Shown in pieces: positions 14,494 through 22,212 of a stretch of DNA of 34,850 bases; positions within the stretch are counted from its first letter, which is position 1, and each line of letters opens with the position of its first letter. This stretch comes from Candidatus Daviesbacteria bacterium. Lineage in GTDB: Bacteria > Patescibacteriota > Microgenomatia > Daviesbacterales > UBA10151. Below the pieces are notes generated by a model. It searched no databases and had not been told where the DNA came from. It saw only the letters and a program-made list of their open reading frames with translations. Where the stretch lies: positions 1 to 34,850 of the forward strand of contig JAKFWZ010000066.1 of assembly GCA_021731695.1 (NCBI GenBank), written 5' to 3'. The position numbers and the translations under genes are program-made.

Positions 14494-14522
14494 TTGATAT
14501 TTAGCTTCGAAAATGATATAAT
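14494..14522 (+). promoter_or_regulatory. Promoter of the asparaginase-like gene
   Basis: TTGATA (14494-14499), a 17-nt spacer ending TGA, and TATAAT (14517-14522), i.e. a full -35 with an extended -10. The ATG at 14533 is 10 nt past the -10, so the leader is at most a few bases. This argues against the in-frame ATG at 14494, which overlaps the -35. Confidence 0.7.
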
Positions 14523-14532
14523 TAGCTATCAA

Positions 14533-15588
14533 ATGACTGAACAACATAAACCCCGAATATGCATAGTTAACACTCCCGGAGAAATTAATGCTTCAAGGAG
14601 TGGTTTCGTAAGTCCTTTAGAAGTTGCGCCAAAACTGCAAACTATTGCGGATGTTGATGTGCTAGAGCTTCATGATTCCAATAGAGATTTATCATTAATT
14701 TCCAGCGACATCGCTGAAATAATTCACGCTCGTCGAAAATCTTATAGAGGTTTTGTAGTCACAGGTGCAAAGTATGATTTGCATTTAATAGCTTCAAGAT
14801 TGGCTTTTGCTTTTGGACCGGGTCTTGATAAGACAGTGGCATTAACTGGTACTGACATTCCCGCATACGAAATAATTAGTAATGCAAGCCAGGATTTAGC
14901 GAGAGCTACGATGGTTGCTGCTAGTAATTTCAATGAAGTTGTCATTTCGTATGATGATTCTATCCTCAGGGGAGTTACTGCAAGAATGACTACGCATGGT
15001 TTTTCTTCCCGCATGACTTATGAGCCACCCTGGGGTAAGTATGAATTAATGGGAGCTATAACCGCAAGCGGCCTCGAACTTTATCAGAGAAAAGAGACTA
15101 AGGCTGAGGATACTTTTCATAACGATTTTCAGCGTGGCATTCCAACGGTTAGTCTTCACCCAGGGTCTGATCCCGAATTCACTAGTGAATCAGTTGCAAG
15201 CGCGAGTGAGAATTTAAAGGGTCTCGTATTTATAGTGCCTTCGTTTAGTCAATTGACCGCTGCACGTATGCCTTACTCCCATTTAGGTTTACTGGTAGAT
15301 CTAAAAAGAGACGGAATACCTGTTTTAATTACTAAAGATACTTTGGATACTCCGGAGGATTTGTCAAATAGCTTCCACGAAGAGGCTCTTATGCGATTCG
15401 ATGCAATTCCAGGTAAATATATGTCACCTCAGGTGGCTATTGCAAAATTTTCATGGGCAGTGGGTAGGGTTACAAAACAAATAGAGCTCGGTGAAGTTGC
15501 GGCTAAAGATAAAATCGCAAGGGTCTCAGAAATTATGCGAAAACCCTATGTTGGAGAATTTGGTATTTATCAGCCCTTTACAGAGTAA
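14533..15588 (+). CDS. Asparaginase-fold protein lacking the catalytic residues
   Basis: The 351-aa protein follows the type I L-asparaginase fold: an N-terminal strand ICIVNTPGEI (residues 9-18), YRGFVVTGAKYD (71-82), TVALTGTDIPAYE, ATMVAASNFNEVVISYDDSI, LRGVTAR, and a C-terminal domain with GLVFIVPSFSQ and AIPGKYMSPQVAIAKFSWAVGR. The active-site positions are changed. The TGGTI nucleophile motif is TPGEI (Thr to Glu), the THGTD motif is TGAKY, and the ATK lysine position reads ARM. Hydrolysis of asparagine is therefore unlikely, and it may bind a ligand or act as a structural relative. It ends 1 bp before the convergent permease gene, and 14332-14493 upstream holds only a short hairpin and AT-rich sequence. 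Confidence 0.7.
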   Translation: MTEQHKPRICIVNTPGEINASRSGFVSPLEVAPKLQTIADVDVLELHDSNRDLSLISSDIAEIIHARRKSYRGFVVTGAKYDLHLIASRLAFAFGPGLDKTVALTGTDIPAYEIISNASQDLARATMVAASNFNEVVISYDDSILRGVTARMTTHGFSSRMTYEPPWGKYELMGAITASGLELYQRKETKAEDTFHNDFQRGIPTVSLHPGSDPEFTSESVASASENLKGLVFIVPSFSQLTAARMPYSHLGLLVDLKRDGIPVLITKDTLDTPEDLSNSFHEEALMRFDAIPGKYMSPQVAIAKFSWAVGRVTKQIELGEVAAKDKIARVSEIMRKPYVGEFGIYQPFTE

Positions 15589-15589
15589 A

Positions 15590-16786
15590 TTACTCGTATC
15601 TTAAAGCAGTGATTGGGTCTAGGCGGGAGGCGCGGATGGCGGGGGCTACGCCGAAGATAACTCCAACTAACATTGAAAATCCAAAGGATAGTGCAACTGA
15701 CCACCAAGTTATAGTCGTTGTAAAGAAAATATTAACGATTAAAGAAACTCCGATTCCGAGTAATATTCCTAAAACTCCGCCTAAACCTGAGAGAGTTAAA
15801 GCTTCGATTAAAAATTGATTTCGAATATCTTTTGCCCTTGCGCCTAGTGCCTTGCGGAGTCCAATCTCTCTGGTCCTTTCAGTAACTGACACAAGCATGA
15901 TATTCATAACACCAATTCCTCCGACTAAAAGTGAAATTGCTGCGACTCCGCCTAAGGCTAAAGTTAAAACGCCTGTAATCTGCGAAATAGTTGATAATGC
16001 TTGTTCCTGTGTTTGAACTGTAAAATCATCTCCAGAGATTCTTTTTTCTAAAAGCTTTTTAATATCGGTCTGAATCTGATCTATGTCTTCAGTTTTATAA
16101 ACTGAAATATAAATGGCATTTGGTTGATCAATTCCGAATTGTTTTCTGCCGGCTTCCAGCGGAATAAATGCAGAATTATCCTGATCGACTCCGAAGGCGG
16201 CGCCACGGGATTTCGTAACACCAACAACCTGATATTTTAAATTGCCGATTTGGATAGTCTTGCTTACTGGACTCGAATCGCCGAAAAGATTTTTCGAAGC
16301 AGTTGGTCCTAAAACTGCGACTCTTTTTCCAGAATCAGATTCTGCTTTATTAATAAATCTGCCTTTATCGACTTCGACGGAAGTTACGATCTTTGTATAA
16401 ATATCCTCGACACCAGAAATAGTCATATTTCTACTGGTTTTATTTCCATATTTTGCAGTTGAAGCTTGTTGGGTAACTGTTGAAACGTCAGCGTCTCCTT
16501 TTAATTCTCTTTTTAAATTAGTGACGTCCTGAAACTGTAATCTATTTACTGTTGATCCTCCCGGACCGCGACCTGCGCCGCCGGTTTGCCCGGGGATAAC
16601 GAAAATTAAATTAGAACCAAATGAGGAGATTTGTTCCGTAATAAAACTCTGAAGACCTGAAACTAAAGCGACTAAAATAATGACGGAAAAAACGCCGATG
16701 ACGATCCCAAGGGTTGTGAGGAAAGAGCGCATACGATTGCGGAGGATTGCGGTGAAGGATAGTTTTAGTGTTTCTAAGATGTTCAT
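15590..16786 (-). CDS. MacB-type ABC transporter permease
   Basis: Membrane subunit of a three-part efflux or export system. The 398-aa protein has helix 1 after NILETLKLSFTAILRNRMRS with TTLGIVIGVFSVI, a large extracytoplasmic MacB_PCD-like domain (about residues 45-270), then three C-terminal helices around GGVAAISLLVGGIGVMNIML and the conserved RTREIGLRKALGAR coupling loop. I chose ATG 16786, because the frame upstream to 16834 runs through a palindromic repeat. The ATPase (16894) and adaptor protein (17682) precede it on the same strand. In a cell without an outer membrane it would act at the single membrane, perhaps on peptides, antibiotics or lipoproteins. Confidence 0.9.
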   Translation of the reverse strand: MNILETLKLSFTAILRNRMRSFLTTLGIVIGVFSVIILVALVSGLQSFITEQISSFGSNLIFVIPGQTGGAGRGPGGSTVNRLQFQDVTNLKRELKGDADVSTVTQQASTAKYGNKTSRNMTISGVEDIYTKIVTSVEVDKGRFINKAESDSGKRVAVLGPTASKNLFGDSSPVSKTIQIGNLKYQVVGVTKSRGAAFGVDQDNSAFIPLEAGRKQFGIDQPNAIYISVYKTEDIDQIQTDIKKLLEKRISGDDFTVQTQEQALSTISQITGVLTLALGGVAAISLLVGGIGVMNIMLVSVTERTREIGLRKALGARAKDIRNQFLIEALTLSGLGGVLGILLGIGVSLIVNIFFTTTITWWSVALSFGFSMLVGVIFGVAPAIRASRLDPITALRYE

Positions 16787-16789
16787 ACT

Positions 16790-16888
16790 GTTAATAAACC
16801 AATAAAGCCAATAACCCAATAAACAAATGCCCAATAAGAATTAAAAACAAAATTGGGAATTGGTTTTATTTGTTATATTTATCATTGG
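16790..16888. repeat. Palindromic AT-rich repeat between the MacB-type genes
   Basis: The left arm AATAAACCAATAAAGCCAAT with CCCAATAAACAAATGCCC pairs with the right arm GGTTTTATTTGTTATATTT and ATCATTGGTTTATT. It makes a long weak hairpin inside the ABC operon. Confidence 0.55.
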
Positions 16889-16893
16889 TTTAT

Positions 16894-17586
16894 TCATTTC
16901 GTGTCTTCTCCTTTCTCGCTAGTTATTTCGCCGTCTTTTACCCTAATAATTTTATGTGCATGTTTTGCAACGACAGTATCATGAGTTATTAAAACAACTG
17001 TTTTGCCTTCTTTGTGTAATTTTTTCAAAAGCTCCATGGCTTCTTCTCCGGACTTACTATCCAAATTTCCTGTGGGTTCATCGGCAAAAATAATATCCGG
17101 ATTTGAAACCAAAGCTCTTGCTATAGCCACCCTTTGCTGCTGTCCTCCGGAAAGTTGAGAAGGACGCGATTTATACTTGTCGGAAAGCCCGACTGCGTCC
17201 AGGGCTTTATGCGCGCGTTTTAATCTTTCTGCACCTGAGACTCCAGAATAAACTAAAGGAAGCGCGACATTATCTTCTGCAGAAGTCCTCGCTAAAAGAT
17301 TAAAACTTTGAAAAACAAAACCGAGTTTTTGGTTTCTTAACTTTGCTAGATGGTCATCTTTTAAATGAGCAACGTCCTGATTATCTAAATGATATGAGCC
17401 AGTTGTTGGGCGATCTAAAAGTCCCAGAATATTCATAAGTGTGGATTTGCCTGAACCGGAAGGACCGACGATTGCAACGAATTCGCCTTTATCAATTTCT
17501 AAATTAATATCTTTTAAAGCTTGAAATGATAGATCCTCATCAAGCTGAAAAACTTTATTAACATCGGTTAATTTAATTAGGGACAT
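16894..17586 (-). CDS. MacB/LolD-type ABC transporter ATP-binding protein
   Basis: ATPase driving the permease next to it. At 230 aa it has Walker A GPSGSGKSTLMNILG (residues about 40-54), Q-loop VFQSFNLL, signature LSGGQQQRVAIARAL, Walker B IIFADEPTGNLD, and the switch His in LITHDTVVAKHA. The opening LIKLTDVNKVFQLDED is typical of the macrolide-export/LolD group. It lies between the adaptor gene upstream and the permease gene downstream, each separated by a palindromic repeat. Confidence 0.93.
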   Translation of the reverse strand: MSLIKLTDVNKVFQLDEDLSFQALKDINLEIDKGEFVAIVGPSGSGKSTLMNILGLLDRPTTGSYHLDNQDVAHLKDDHLAKLRNQKLGFVFQSFNLLARTSAEDNVALPLVYSGVSGAERLKRAHKALDAVGLSDKYKSRPSQLSGGQQQRVAIARALVSNPDIIFADEPTGNLDSKSGEEAMELLKKLHKEGKTVVLITHDTVVAKHAHKIIRVKDGEITSEKGEDTK

Positions 17587-17594
17587 ATTATTTT

Positions 17595-17667
17595 GTCATT
17601 CCAGACTTGATCTGGAATCCAGGCTTTATGCTAAGTCTTCTGGATCCCGCATCAAGTGCGGGATGAC
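17595..17667. repeat. Palindromic interspersed repeat (GTCATTCC family)
   Basis: Begins GTCATTCCAGACTTGATCTGG and ends CCCGCATCAAGTGCGGGATGAC; both arms fold into their own hairpins and the ends are inverted copies. It fills the gap between adaptor and ATPase genes. Confidence 0.75.
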
Positions 17668-17681
17668 AAGGCAATTATTAT

Positions 17682-18752
17682 TTAAGATTGCCCTGGAAAT
17701 TTGAAACTATTTGATTCAGGGAGTTTTACATCTTCAGGATTTGTAACAACCTCATCTTCCGGAGACAATCCTGATTTAACTTCAACAACAGTATCAGATT
17801 GAAGCCCGGTTTCTATTTTGACCTTTTCGTATGTATCGCCTTTTTTAATATATACTTCATCCGCATCCATTAAAGCTTCGACAGGGATTGTGTTAACGCC
17901 GCTGACTTCATTTGTAATAATATCTGCCTGACCGTTAAGTCCTGAAACAAAATTAATCTCAGGTTTACCTAAAACAAGTTTTACAATGACGACTGTTGCG
18001 CCTGAATCAGTAGTTTCGATTGCCGGATTAATATCAGAAACTGTTGCTTCAAAAGTTTGATCAGGATATGAATTTAGAGTGACACTGGCTTTTTGCCCCG
18101 ATTTAACTAAACCTATATCTGATTCATCAATTTCAGCTTCAAAAACATACTGTGAATTATCAACGATCTGAGCGATTATATCAGTAGGTCCAACGACCTG
18201 ACCCGCGTTAGGATCAGCTTTGGTAACAATTCCGGAAAGCGGTGCATAGATATTTGCATCCTGAAATGCCCTTTGAGCCGCTTTTATATCGTCATATGCA
18301 CTATCCCGCGCTTTTTGGGCGTTAACTCTTTCTTCTCTTTCTGTATAATCTTCATCACTAACCTGATCGTGAAGATCATCCTCGACTCTTTTGGCTGTTG
18401 AATCTTTCGCTTCAAAACTATTTCTTGCTTGTTGTAAGTTAATCTGTAGATCCTGGGTATCTAAACTCGCGATTAGTTTTCCTTTATTAACGAAGTCTCC
18501 GGATTTTACTCCTATATAATTTAACTTCCCGCTGATTTTAAATCTTAAATCTGCAGAGTCGGTGCCTTCTAAAGTTCCTGATGATGAAATCAGTTCCTTA
18601 ACATCACCTTTTTGCATTTTAATTGTTAAGACTGGTTCAGATGCTTGTTTGGGTGCAAATACAAAATACAAAGCGCCAATTATTATAAGGAGAAGAGGGA
18701 TCCAGATTTTTTTAGGCCAGTGCCAAAATTTAAAGAATTTAAGCAGTTTCAT
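17682..18752 (-). CDS. HlyD/MacA-type efflux adaptor (periplasmic adaptor family)
   Basis: A 356-aa protein with an N-terminal membrane anchor (about residues 16-33, IWIPLLLIIIGALYFVFA) and the adaptor layout. There is a lipoyl half (GKLNYIGVKSGDFVNKGKLI), a helical hairpin rich in charged residues (about 105-160), the second lipoyl half (NIYAPLSGIVTKADPNAGQVV), a beta-barrel domain (FEAEIDESDIGLVKSGQKAS) and a C-terminal domain (VETGL-like KIETGLQSDTVVEVKSGL). It heads the operon with the ATPase and permease. An extended -10 (TGCTATGAT) lies 9 nt before the ATG, so the operon mRNA probably begins at or next to the start codon. Confidence 0.9.
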   Translation of the reverse strand: MKLLKFFKFWHWPKKIWIPLLLIIIGALYFVFAPKQASEPVLTIKMQKGDVKELISSSGTLEGTDSADLRFKISGKLNYIGVKSGDFVNKGKLIASLDTQDLQINLQQARNSFEAKDSTAKRVEDDLHDQVSDEDYTEREERVNAQKARDSAYDDIKAAQRAFQDANIYAPLSGIVTKADPNAGQVVGPTDIIAQIVDNSQYVFEAEIDESDIGLVKSGQKASVTLNSYPDQTFEATVSDINPAIETTDSGATVVIVKLVLGKPEINFVSGLNGQADIITNEVSGVNTIPVEALMDADEVYIKKGDTYEKVKIETGLQSDTVVEVKSGLSPEDEVVTNPEDVKLPESNSFKFPGQS

Positions 18753-18761
18753 TCGGAATTT

Positions 18762-18770
18762 ATCATAGCA
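18762..18770 (-). promoter_or_regulatory. Extended -10 of the MacA-type operon
   Basis: TGCTATGAT on the minus strand, 9 nt before the adaptor ATG. Confidence 0.5.
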
Positions 18771-18778
18771 AATATTTA

Positions 18779-18822
18779 GTCATTGCGAGCGAGTGAATCG
18801 AGCGTAGCAATCTTGATTTAGC
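18779..18822. repeat. Left part of a GTCATTGCGA-family repeat
   Basis: GTCATTGCGAGCGAGTGAAT, then CGAGCGTAGCAATCTTGATT, matches the left arm of the repeat at 6736. The right arm is absent; other palindromes follow instead. Confidence 0.65.
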
Positions 18823-18833
18823 TTTCTTTCTTT

Positions 18834-18856
18834 GTACTTTTGAATCGCAAAAGTAC
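18834..18856. repeat. Perfect 9-bp hairpin
   Basis: GTACTTTTG-AATCG-CAAAAGTAC, between two other repeats in the 355-bp divergent gap 18753-19108. That gap contains no gene apart from the two promoters at its ends. Confidence 0.6.
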
Positions 18857-18879
18857 CAAAATTTTTCTCGCTGCATCCA

Positions 18880-19026
18880 CCTCACCCTAACCCTCGAAGG
18901 GTCGAACCCGTTGAAGCAGGATTTACTGCTTCAACCCTCAAAGGAGAGGGAATCAAAACTAATCCCTTCTCCCGGAGGATGTCCAGTGGACATCCGAGTC
19001 GCTTTAGGGAGAAGGTTAGGATGAGG
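18880..19026. repeat. Nested compound palindrome
   Basis: The outer arms CCTCACCCTAACC (18880) and GGTTAGGATGAGG (19014-19026) are inverted, as are the inner CCCTTCTCCC/GGGAGAAGG. Inside are two perfect hairpins: TTGAAGCAG-GATTTA-CTGCTTCAA (18911-18934) and GGATGTCC-AGT-GGACATCC (18977-18995). Confidence 0.75.
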
Positions 19027-19093
19027 GGTATGAAGCACCTGCTTTCGTAGCTCGCAAGTAAATTCAGACGCCATGCTTATAGTGACAGGAATG

Positions 19094-19102
19094 TGTTAAA
19101 CT
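19094..19102 (+). promoter_or_regulatory. Extended -10 of tsaB (leaderless)
   Basis: TGTTAAACT, 6 nt before ATG 19109. Confidence 0.5.
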
Positions 19103-19108
19103 TTCCCT

Positions 19109-19414
19109 ATGATTCTGAGAATAAATACTTCTGACAGGAAAAAGATTGAGGTGGGCTTAGGTAGGAATGGTGAAGTAAGCACACTCAAATCAGCTGAAAA
19201 TGAATTTGGCTCTCAGGTTCTTTTAGAGTTAATTACAGAAATTTTAAGAGAGAATAAGTTGGAATTTTCTGATCTTTCAGGTATTGAAGTAGCAAAAGGT
19301 CCGGGATCTTATACGGGTCTTAAGGTTGGGGCTTCCGTTGCTAACGCTTTAGGCTTTGGTTTAGGTATAAAAGTTAACGGAAAAGATTCAGAAACCGAGC
19401 TTAAGTACTCCTAA
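19109..19414 (+). CDS. tsaB: TsaB-like protein, N-terminal lobe only
   Basis: Partner of TsaD and TsaE in tRNA t6A synthesis. At 101 aa it covers only the first actin-like lobe of TsaB (usual length about 220): MILRINTSDRKKIEVGL, then LLELITEILRENKLEFSDLSGIEV and the signature KGPGSYTGLKVGASVANALG (about residues 65-84). The second lobe is not found in any frame before the next gene. The kept lobe holds the motif that contacts TsaD, so a minimal TsaB could still work. An extended -10 6 nt before the ATG supports this start and expression. tsaE is at 6317-6730. Confidence 0.8.
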   Translation: MILRINTSDRKKIEVGLGRNGEVSTLKSAENEFGSQVLLELITEILRENKLEFSDLSGIEVAKGPGSYTGLKVGASVANALGFGLGIKVNGKDSETELKYS

Positions 19415-19469
19415 ACTTTATTTTTTGGTTTCTCTGATCAACAGCAAATTTTATATTATAGGTTATTTT

Positions 19470-19478
19470 TGGTATAAT
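19470..19478 (+). promoter_or_regulatory. Extended -10 of the 117-aa hypothetical gene
   Basis: TGGTATAAT. It is 7 nt before the second ATG (19486) but only 1 nt before the first (19480), so 19486 is the likely start of a leaderless mRNA. Confidence 0.6.
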
Positions 19479-19485
19479 TATGTCG

Positions 19486-19839
19486 ATGGATTTAGAACGT
19501 AAAGTACAAAAATATCAGAGAAGTAGAAAAGGGATTTTCCGAGTTGAACCTACAATAATTGGAAAAAATCCACATATGGATACTCCTGCAGAAGCTATGG
19601 GTTTTGCCGGTTCATTGAATGATGATTATAGACAGAGACCAATTTGTGAAAGACTTATAATATCTGAATCGGATTTTATTCCCATTGCGCAGTGTGCAGA
19701 TCAGACCCCGCTTCAGTTTGAACGGAGAAGAGTAATTTGTCCTAAGAGTTGCGAGAAGAGAGGTAAGAAAGAGGGAGAAGTAAATAAAAATGGATTTTTG
19801 GTTATGCCGGCAACAAGCTCAGACTCATCAAGAAAATAA
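19486..19839 (+). CDS. Hypothetical protein, four cysteines
   Basis: A 117-aa soluble, highly charged protein without recognisable family. It has a basic N-terminus (MDLERKVQKYQRSRKG), a middle part with four Cys in RPICERL, AQCADQT and VICPKSCEKR, and a polar tail ending SSDSSRK. The Cys could bind a metal, but the spacing fits no zinc motif I know. A near-consensus extended -10 just upstream argues that it is a real, expressed gene. It lies between tsaB and the CAP-domain gene on the same strand, each with its own promoter-like box. Confidence 0.55.
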   Translation: MDLERKVQKYQRSRKGIFRVEPTIIGKNPHMDTPAEAMGFAGSLNDDYRQRPICERLIISESDFIPIAQCADQTPLQFERRRVICPKSCEKRGKKEGEVNKNGFLVMPATSSDSSRK

Positions 19840-19878
19840 CCATTCAAATTTCCCCTCGCATTTAGTAGACTGATAGTT

Positions 19879-20817
19879 GTGAAACTATCGCATTTTTTTC
19901 TTCCTCATCCCGAAACTCATAAAAAAGCCCACTTAATTTCTTCATGGGCGCTGGCCATGTATTTAATTTTATTTCTCGTGCTTTACGCGGGAATAAAAAC
20001 AATTTATGTTGTTCAGCCTGGAGTTCTTGGAGTGAATTCAGCTATTGATCAGCAGGAAATAATCCGTTTAACAAATCTACAAAGAGAAAAAAACGGCTTA
20101 GGTCCTGTAAGTGAAGATTCGAGACTTAATACTGCAGCACAGGCAAAAGCTGAGAATATGTTTGCAGAAAATTATTGGGCACATTATTCGCCTTCAGGCA
20201 AAGACCCCTGGGTTTTTATTAACGGTGCTGGTTACAGTTTTTCTTATGCCGGGGAAAACCTTGCAAAAAGCTTTTATACCTCTGATGAAGTTGTTAATGC
20301 CTGGATGAATTCAAAAACTCATAAGGAAAATATTTTGAATAAAAACTATAAAAATATTGGAATTGCTGTTGTTGAAGGCACTTTAAACGGAGAAAAAACC
20401 ACTTTGGTTGTTCAGGAGTTTGGAACGCCGGTTGATGTTGCTGTTGCTCAAGCGCCTGTAAGAGGAGGGACTGTTCAGAGTATTCAGACGCCCTCAGAAT
20501 CAGGACCATCAGCGCAGGGAATTTCTGAAGTTTTGGACGAAAGCCCTTCCCCTCAAGCGAATGTAAAACAATTAGCTCAGGCAAAAACTTTAATTGCTTC
20601 AGAAAAAATTACAGATCCTTTAACAGACCCGTATCTTGCTCTTAAAGTTTCGGGTTTATCTTTGCTTTTTGGACTGTTTGTCTTAATTTTAATTGACCTT
20701 TATATAATCAGACGTAGAGCTATTTATAGAATAAGTTCCCGTCATCTGCCTCACTTAGCGCTGATTTCAGTTGCTTCAACAGTTCTATATAATTTAAGTC
20801 CGGGGGTAATAATCTAA
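19879..20817 (+). CDS. Membrane-anchored CAP (SCP/PR1) domain protein
   Basis: A 312-aa exported protein. A first hydrophobic helix (about residues 22-43) acts as anchor, and the CAP domain spans about 55-185: QQEIIRLTNLQREKNGL, AAQAKAENMFAENYWAHYSP (with the CAP His), AGENLA, VNAWMNSKTHKENIL (HxxNIL with His) and a final NIGIAVVEG ... VVQEFG strand. This keeps the two His and Glu of the CAP cavity. A Pro/Ser linker and one or two C-terminal helices (SGLSLLFGLFVLILIDLYII, ALISVASTVLYNLS) follow. Bacterial CAP proteins of this kind are secreted and of uncertain role. The start is GTG, with a TAGACT box 7 nt ahead. Confidence 0.85.
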   Translation: MKLSHFFLPHPETHKKAHLISSWALAMYLILFLVLYAGIKTIYVVQPGVLGVNSAIDQQEIIRLTNLQREKNGLGPVSEDSRLNTAAQAKAENMFAENYWAHYSPSGKDPWVFINGAGYSFSYAGENLAKSFYTSDEVVNAWMNSKTHKENILNKNYKNIGIAVVEGTLNGEKTTLVVQEFGTPVDVAVAQAPVRGGTVQSIQTPSESGPSAQGISEVLDESPSPQANVKQLAQAKTLIASEKITDPLTDPYLALKVSGLSLLFGLFVLILIDLYIIRRRAIYRISSRHLPHLALISVASTVLYNLSPGVII

Positions 20818-20819
20818 CT

Positions 20820-21077
20820 ATGCGAAAAAAAATCGTTCAGTATAATTTACTAAGTTATATATTTTTGGCAACCAGCGTTTGCTTAATTATTGCCAGCTTT
20901 TTGTTTAAGCAGTGGAGTGTTTATCAGTATCAAATTATTTTCCTGGCAGTGGTGCTTTATTTAGCTTCATCTTTAATTCATCATTATCTAGATAAAAGTT
21001 TGACTTTTGAGATCGGGCTTGAGTATATTTTAATCGGAGCACTGGCATTTTTGCTTGTGTTTGGCTTTGCATTCTGA
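20820..21077 (+). CDS. Small three-helix membrane protein
   Basis: An 85-aa protein with hydrophobic helices at about residues 10-27, 37-54 and 65-85 and a basic N-terminus (MRKKIVQYN). No family is recognised. It starts 2 bp after the CAP-domain gene and is probably translated from the same mRNA, which suggests a shared role with that anchored protein. Confidence 0.6.
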   Translation: MRKKIVQYNLLSYIFLATSVCLIIASFLFKQWSVYQYQIIFLAVVLYLASSLIHHYLDKSLTFEIGLEYILIGALAFLLVFGFAF

Positions 21078-21102
21078 TTGGTTGGGAGGTTTTGGATTAT
21101 GA

Positions 21103-21192
21103 TGCCGGTATGGAAGTTGGGTTAAGGTTAGGGTTAGGGTCCTTAAACTTTTACCCCTAAACCATACTAGCTTCCTTACCCTTAAACCTTAA
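21103..21192. repeat. Palindromic repeat, AGCTTC/TTACCC family, copy 2
   Basis: GTATGGAAG and GGTTAAGGTTAGGGTTAGGG face TTACCCCTAAACCATACTAG and CTTCCTTACCC. It is related to 11957-12072 and precedes the rhamnose genes. Confidence 0.65.
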
Positions 21193-21199
21193 ACAAAAT

Positions 21200-22057
21200 A
21201 TGAAAGGCATAATTTTAGCCGGAGGTTCCGGTACCAGACTATACCCAATAACCCTTGCGACCTCAAAGCAACTCATGCCGGTTTATGATAAACCGATGAT
21301 TTACTATCCGCTTTCAACCTTGCTTCAGGCAGGTATAAAAGAAATATTAATTATATCGACCGAGAGAGACTTACCAAGATTTAAAGATTTGTTGGGTGAT
21401 GGAAGTGATTTAGGCTGTATATTCAAATATAAAATTCAGGAAAAGCCAAAGGGTTTGGCCGATGCATTTATTGTCGGTGCGGAGTTTATCGGCAGTGATA
21501 GTGTTGCAATGATATTAGGCGACAATATTTTCTACGGATCTGATATGGATGAAGAACTTAAGACTTTAACTTATTCAGAAGGAGCGATCGGATTTGCAGC
21601 TCCTGTTAAAGATCCTGAGAGATATGGAGTTTATGAATTTGATAGTGAAATGAATGTGATATCGATAATTGAAAAACCCGAAAAACCAAAATCAAATTAT
21701 GCAAATGCGGGACTCTATTTTTTTGATAATGATGTCGTAGAAATTGCTAAAAATGTTGAACCATCTCCCCGTGGTGAGATAGAAATCACCTCTGTTTTAG
21801 AAGAATACAGAAAAAGAAATAAGCTTAAAGTTTATTTACTTGACCGCGGGACTGCATGGCTTGATACCGGAACATTTACTTCAATGATGCAAGCTTGTCA
21901 GTTTGTGCAGGTTATTGAAGAACGTCAGGGTCTGAAGATCGGTTGTATTGAAGAAGCAGCATACAGAAGTGGTTTTATAAATAAAGAACAACTGCACAAA
22001 TTAGCTGAACCTCTTTTAAAAAGTGGCTACGGACAGTATTTAATGAGTTTGGAGTAA
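21200..22057 (+). CDS. rmlA: Glucose-1-phosphate thymidylyltransferase
   Basis: First step of dTDP-L-rhamnose synthesis: glucose-1-phosphate plus dTTP gives dTDP-glucose. The 285-aa protein starts [18 protein letters not shown] (nucleotide-binding GGxGTRLxP loop), then [29 protein letters not shown] with the metal Asp, [43 protein letters not shown] and [10 protein letters not shown], all matching RmlA. It is the first of four genes in the order rmlA-B-C-D, separated only by repeats. No ribosome site is seen; the context ACAAAATATG is shared with rmlD. Confidence 0.96.
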   Translation: MKGIILAGGSGTRLYPITLATSKQLMPVYDKPMIYYPLSTLLQAGIKEILIISTERDLPRFKDLLGDGSDLGCIFKYKIQEKPKGLADAFIVGAEFIGSDSVAMILGDNIFYGSDMDEELKTLTYSEGAIGFAAPVKDPERYGVYEFDSEMNVISIIEKPEKPKSNYANAGLYFFDNDVVEIAKNVEPSPRGEIEITSVLEEYRKRNKLKVYLLDRGTAWLDTGTFTSMMQACQFVQVIEERQGLKIGCIEEAAYRSGFINKEQLHKLAEPLLKSGYGQYLMSLE

Positions 22058-22061
22058 AGTA

Positions 22062-22175
22062 GTCATCCCAGCGAATGCTGGGATCCAATTAGAAACGGGA
22101 GTTTGGAGTTTTGCTGTGTATAATGTAATTCCAATCGGCAGCAGTTTATTGGATTCCCGCCTACGCGGGAATGAC
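22062..22175. mobile_element. MITE-like derivative of the GIY-YIG element
   Basis: A 114-bp unit with terminal inverted repeats: left GTCATCCCAGCGAATGCTGG, then GATCCAATTAG; right (as reverse complement) GTCATTCCCGCGTAGGCGGG, then AATCCAATAAA. Each arm forms a hairpin. The ends and the inner 12 nt TCCAATTAGAAA are the same as in the GIY-YIG unit at 4725-5116, but there is no gene inside. A further palindromic piece (AAAGCGATCTCGCTTT, ending GCGATGAC) follows at 22176-22202. Confidence 0.65.
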
Positions 22176-22212
22176 ACTAAAGCGATCTCGCTTTGCGATG
22201 ACAAAACAAATT

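Noticed and set aside
18779-19026. Repeat cluster as a CRISPR array
   Set aside because: Units differ in sequence, are not regularly spaced, and no cas gene is near.
22171-22212. 14-residue extension of RmlB
   Set aside because: Codons come from the end of a repeat; SDR homology begins at MKILVTGG (22213).
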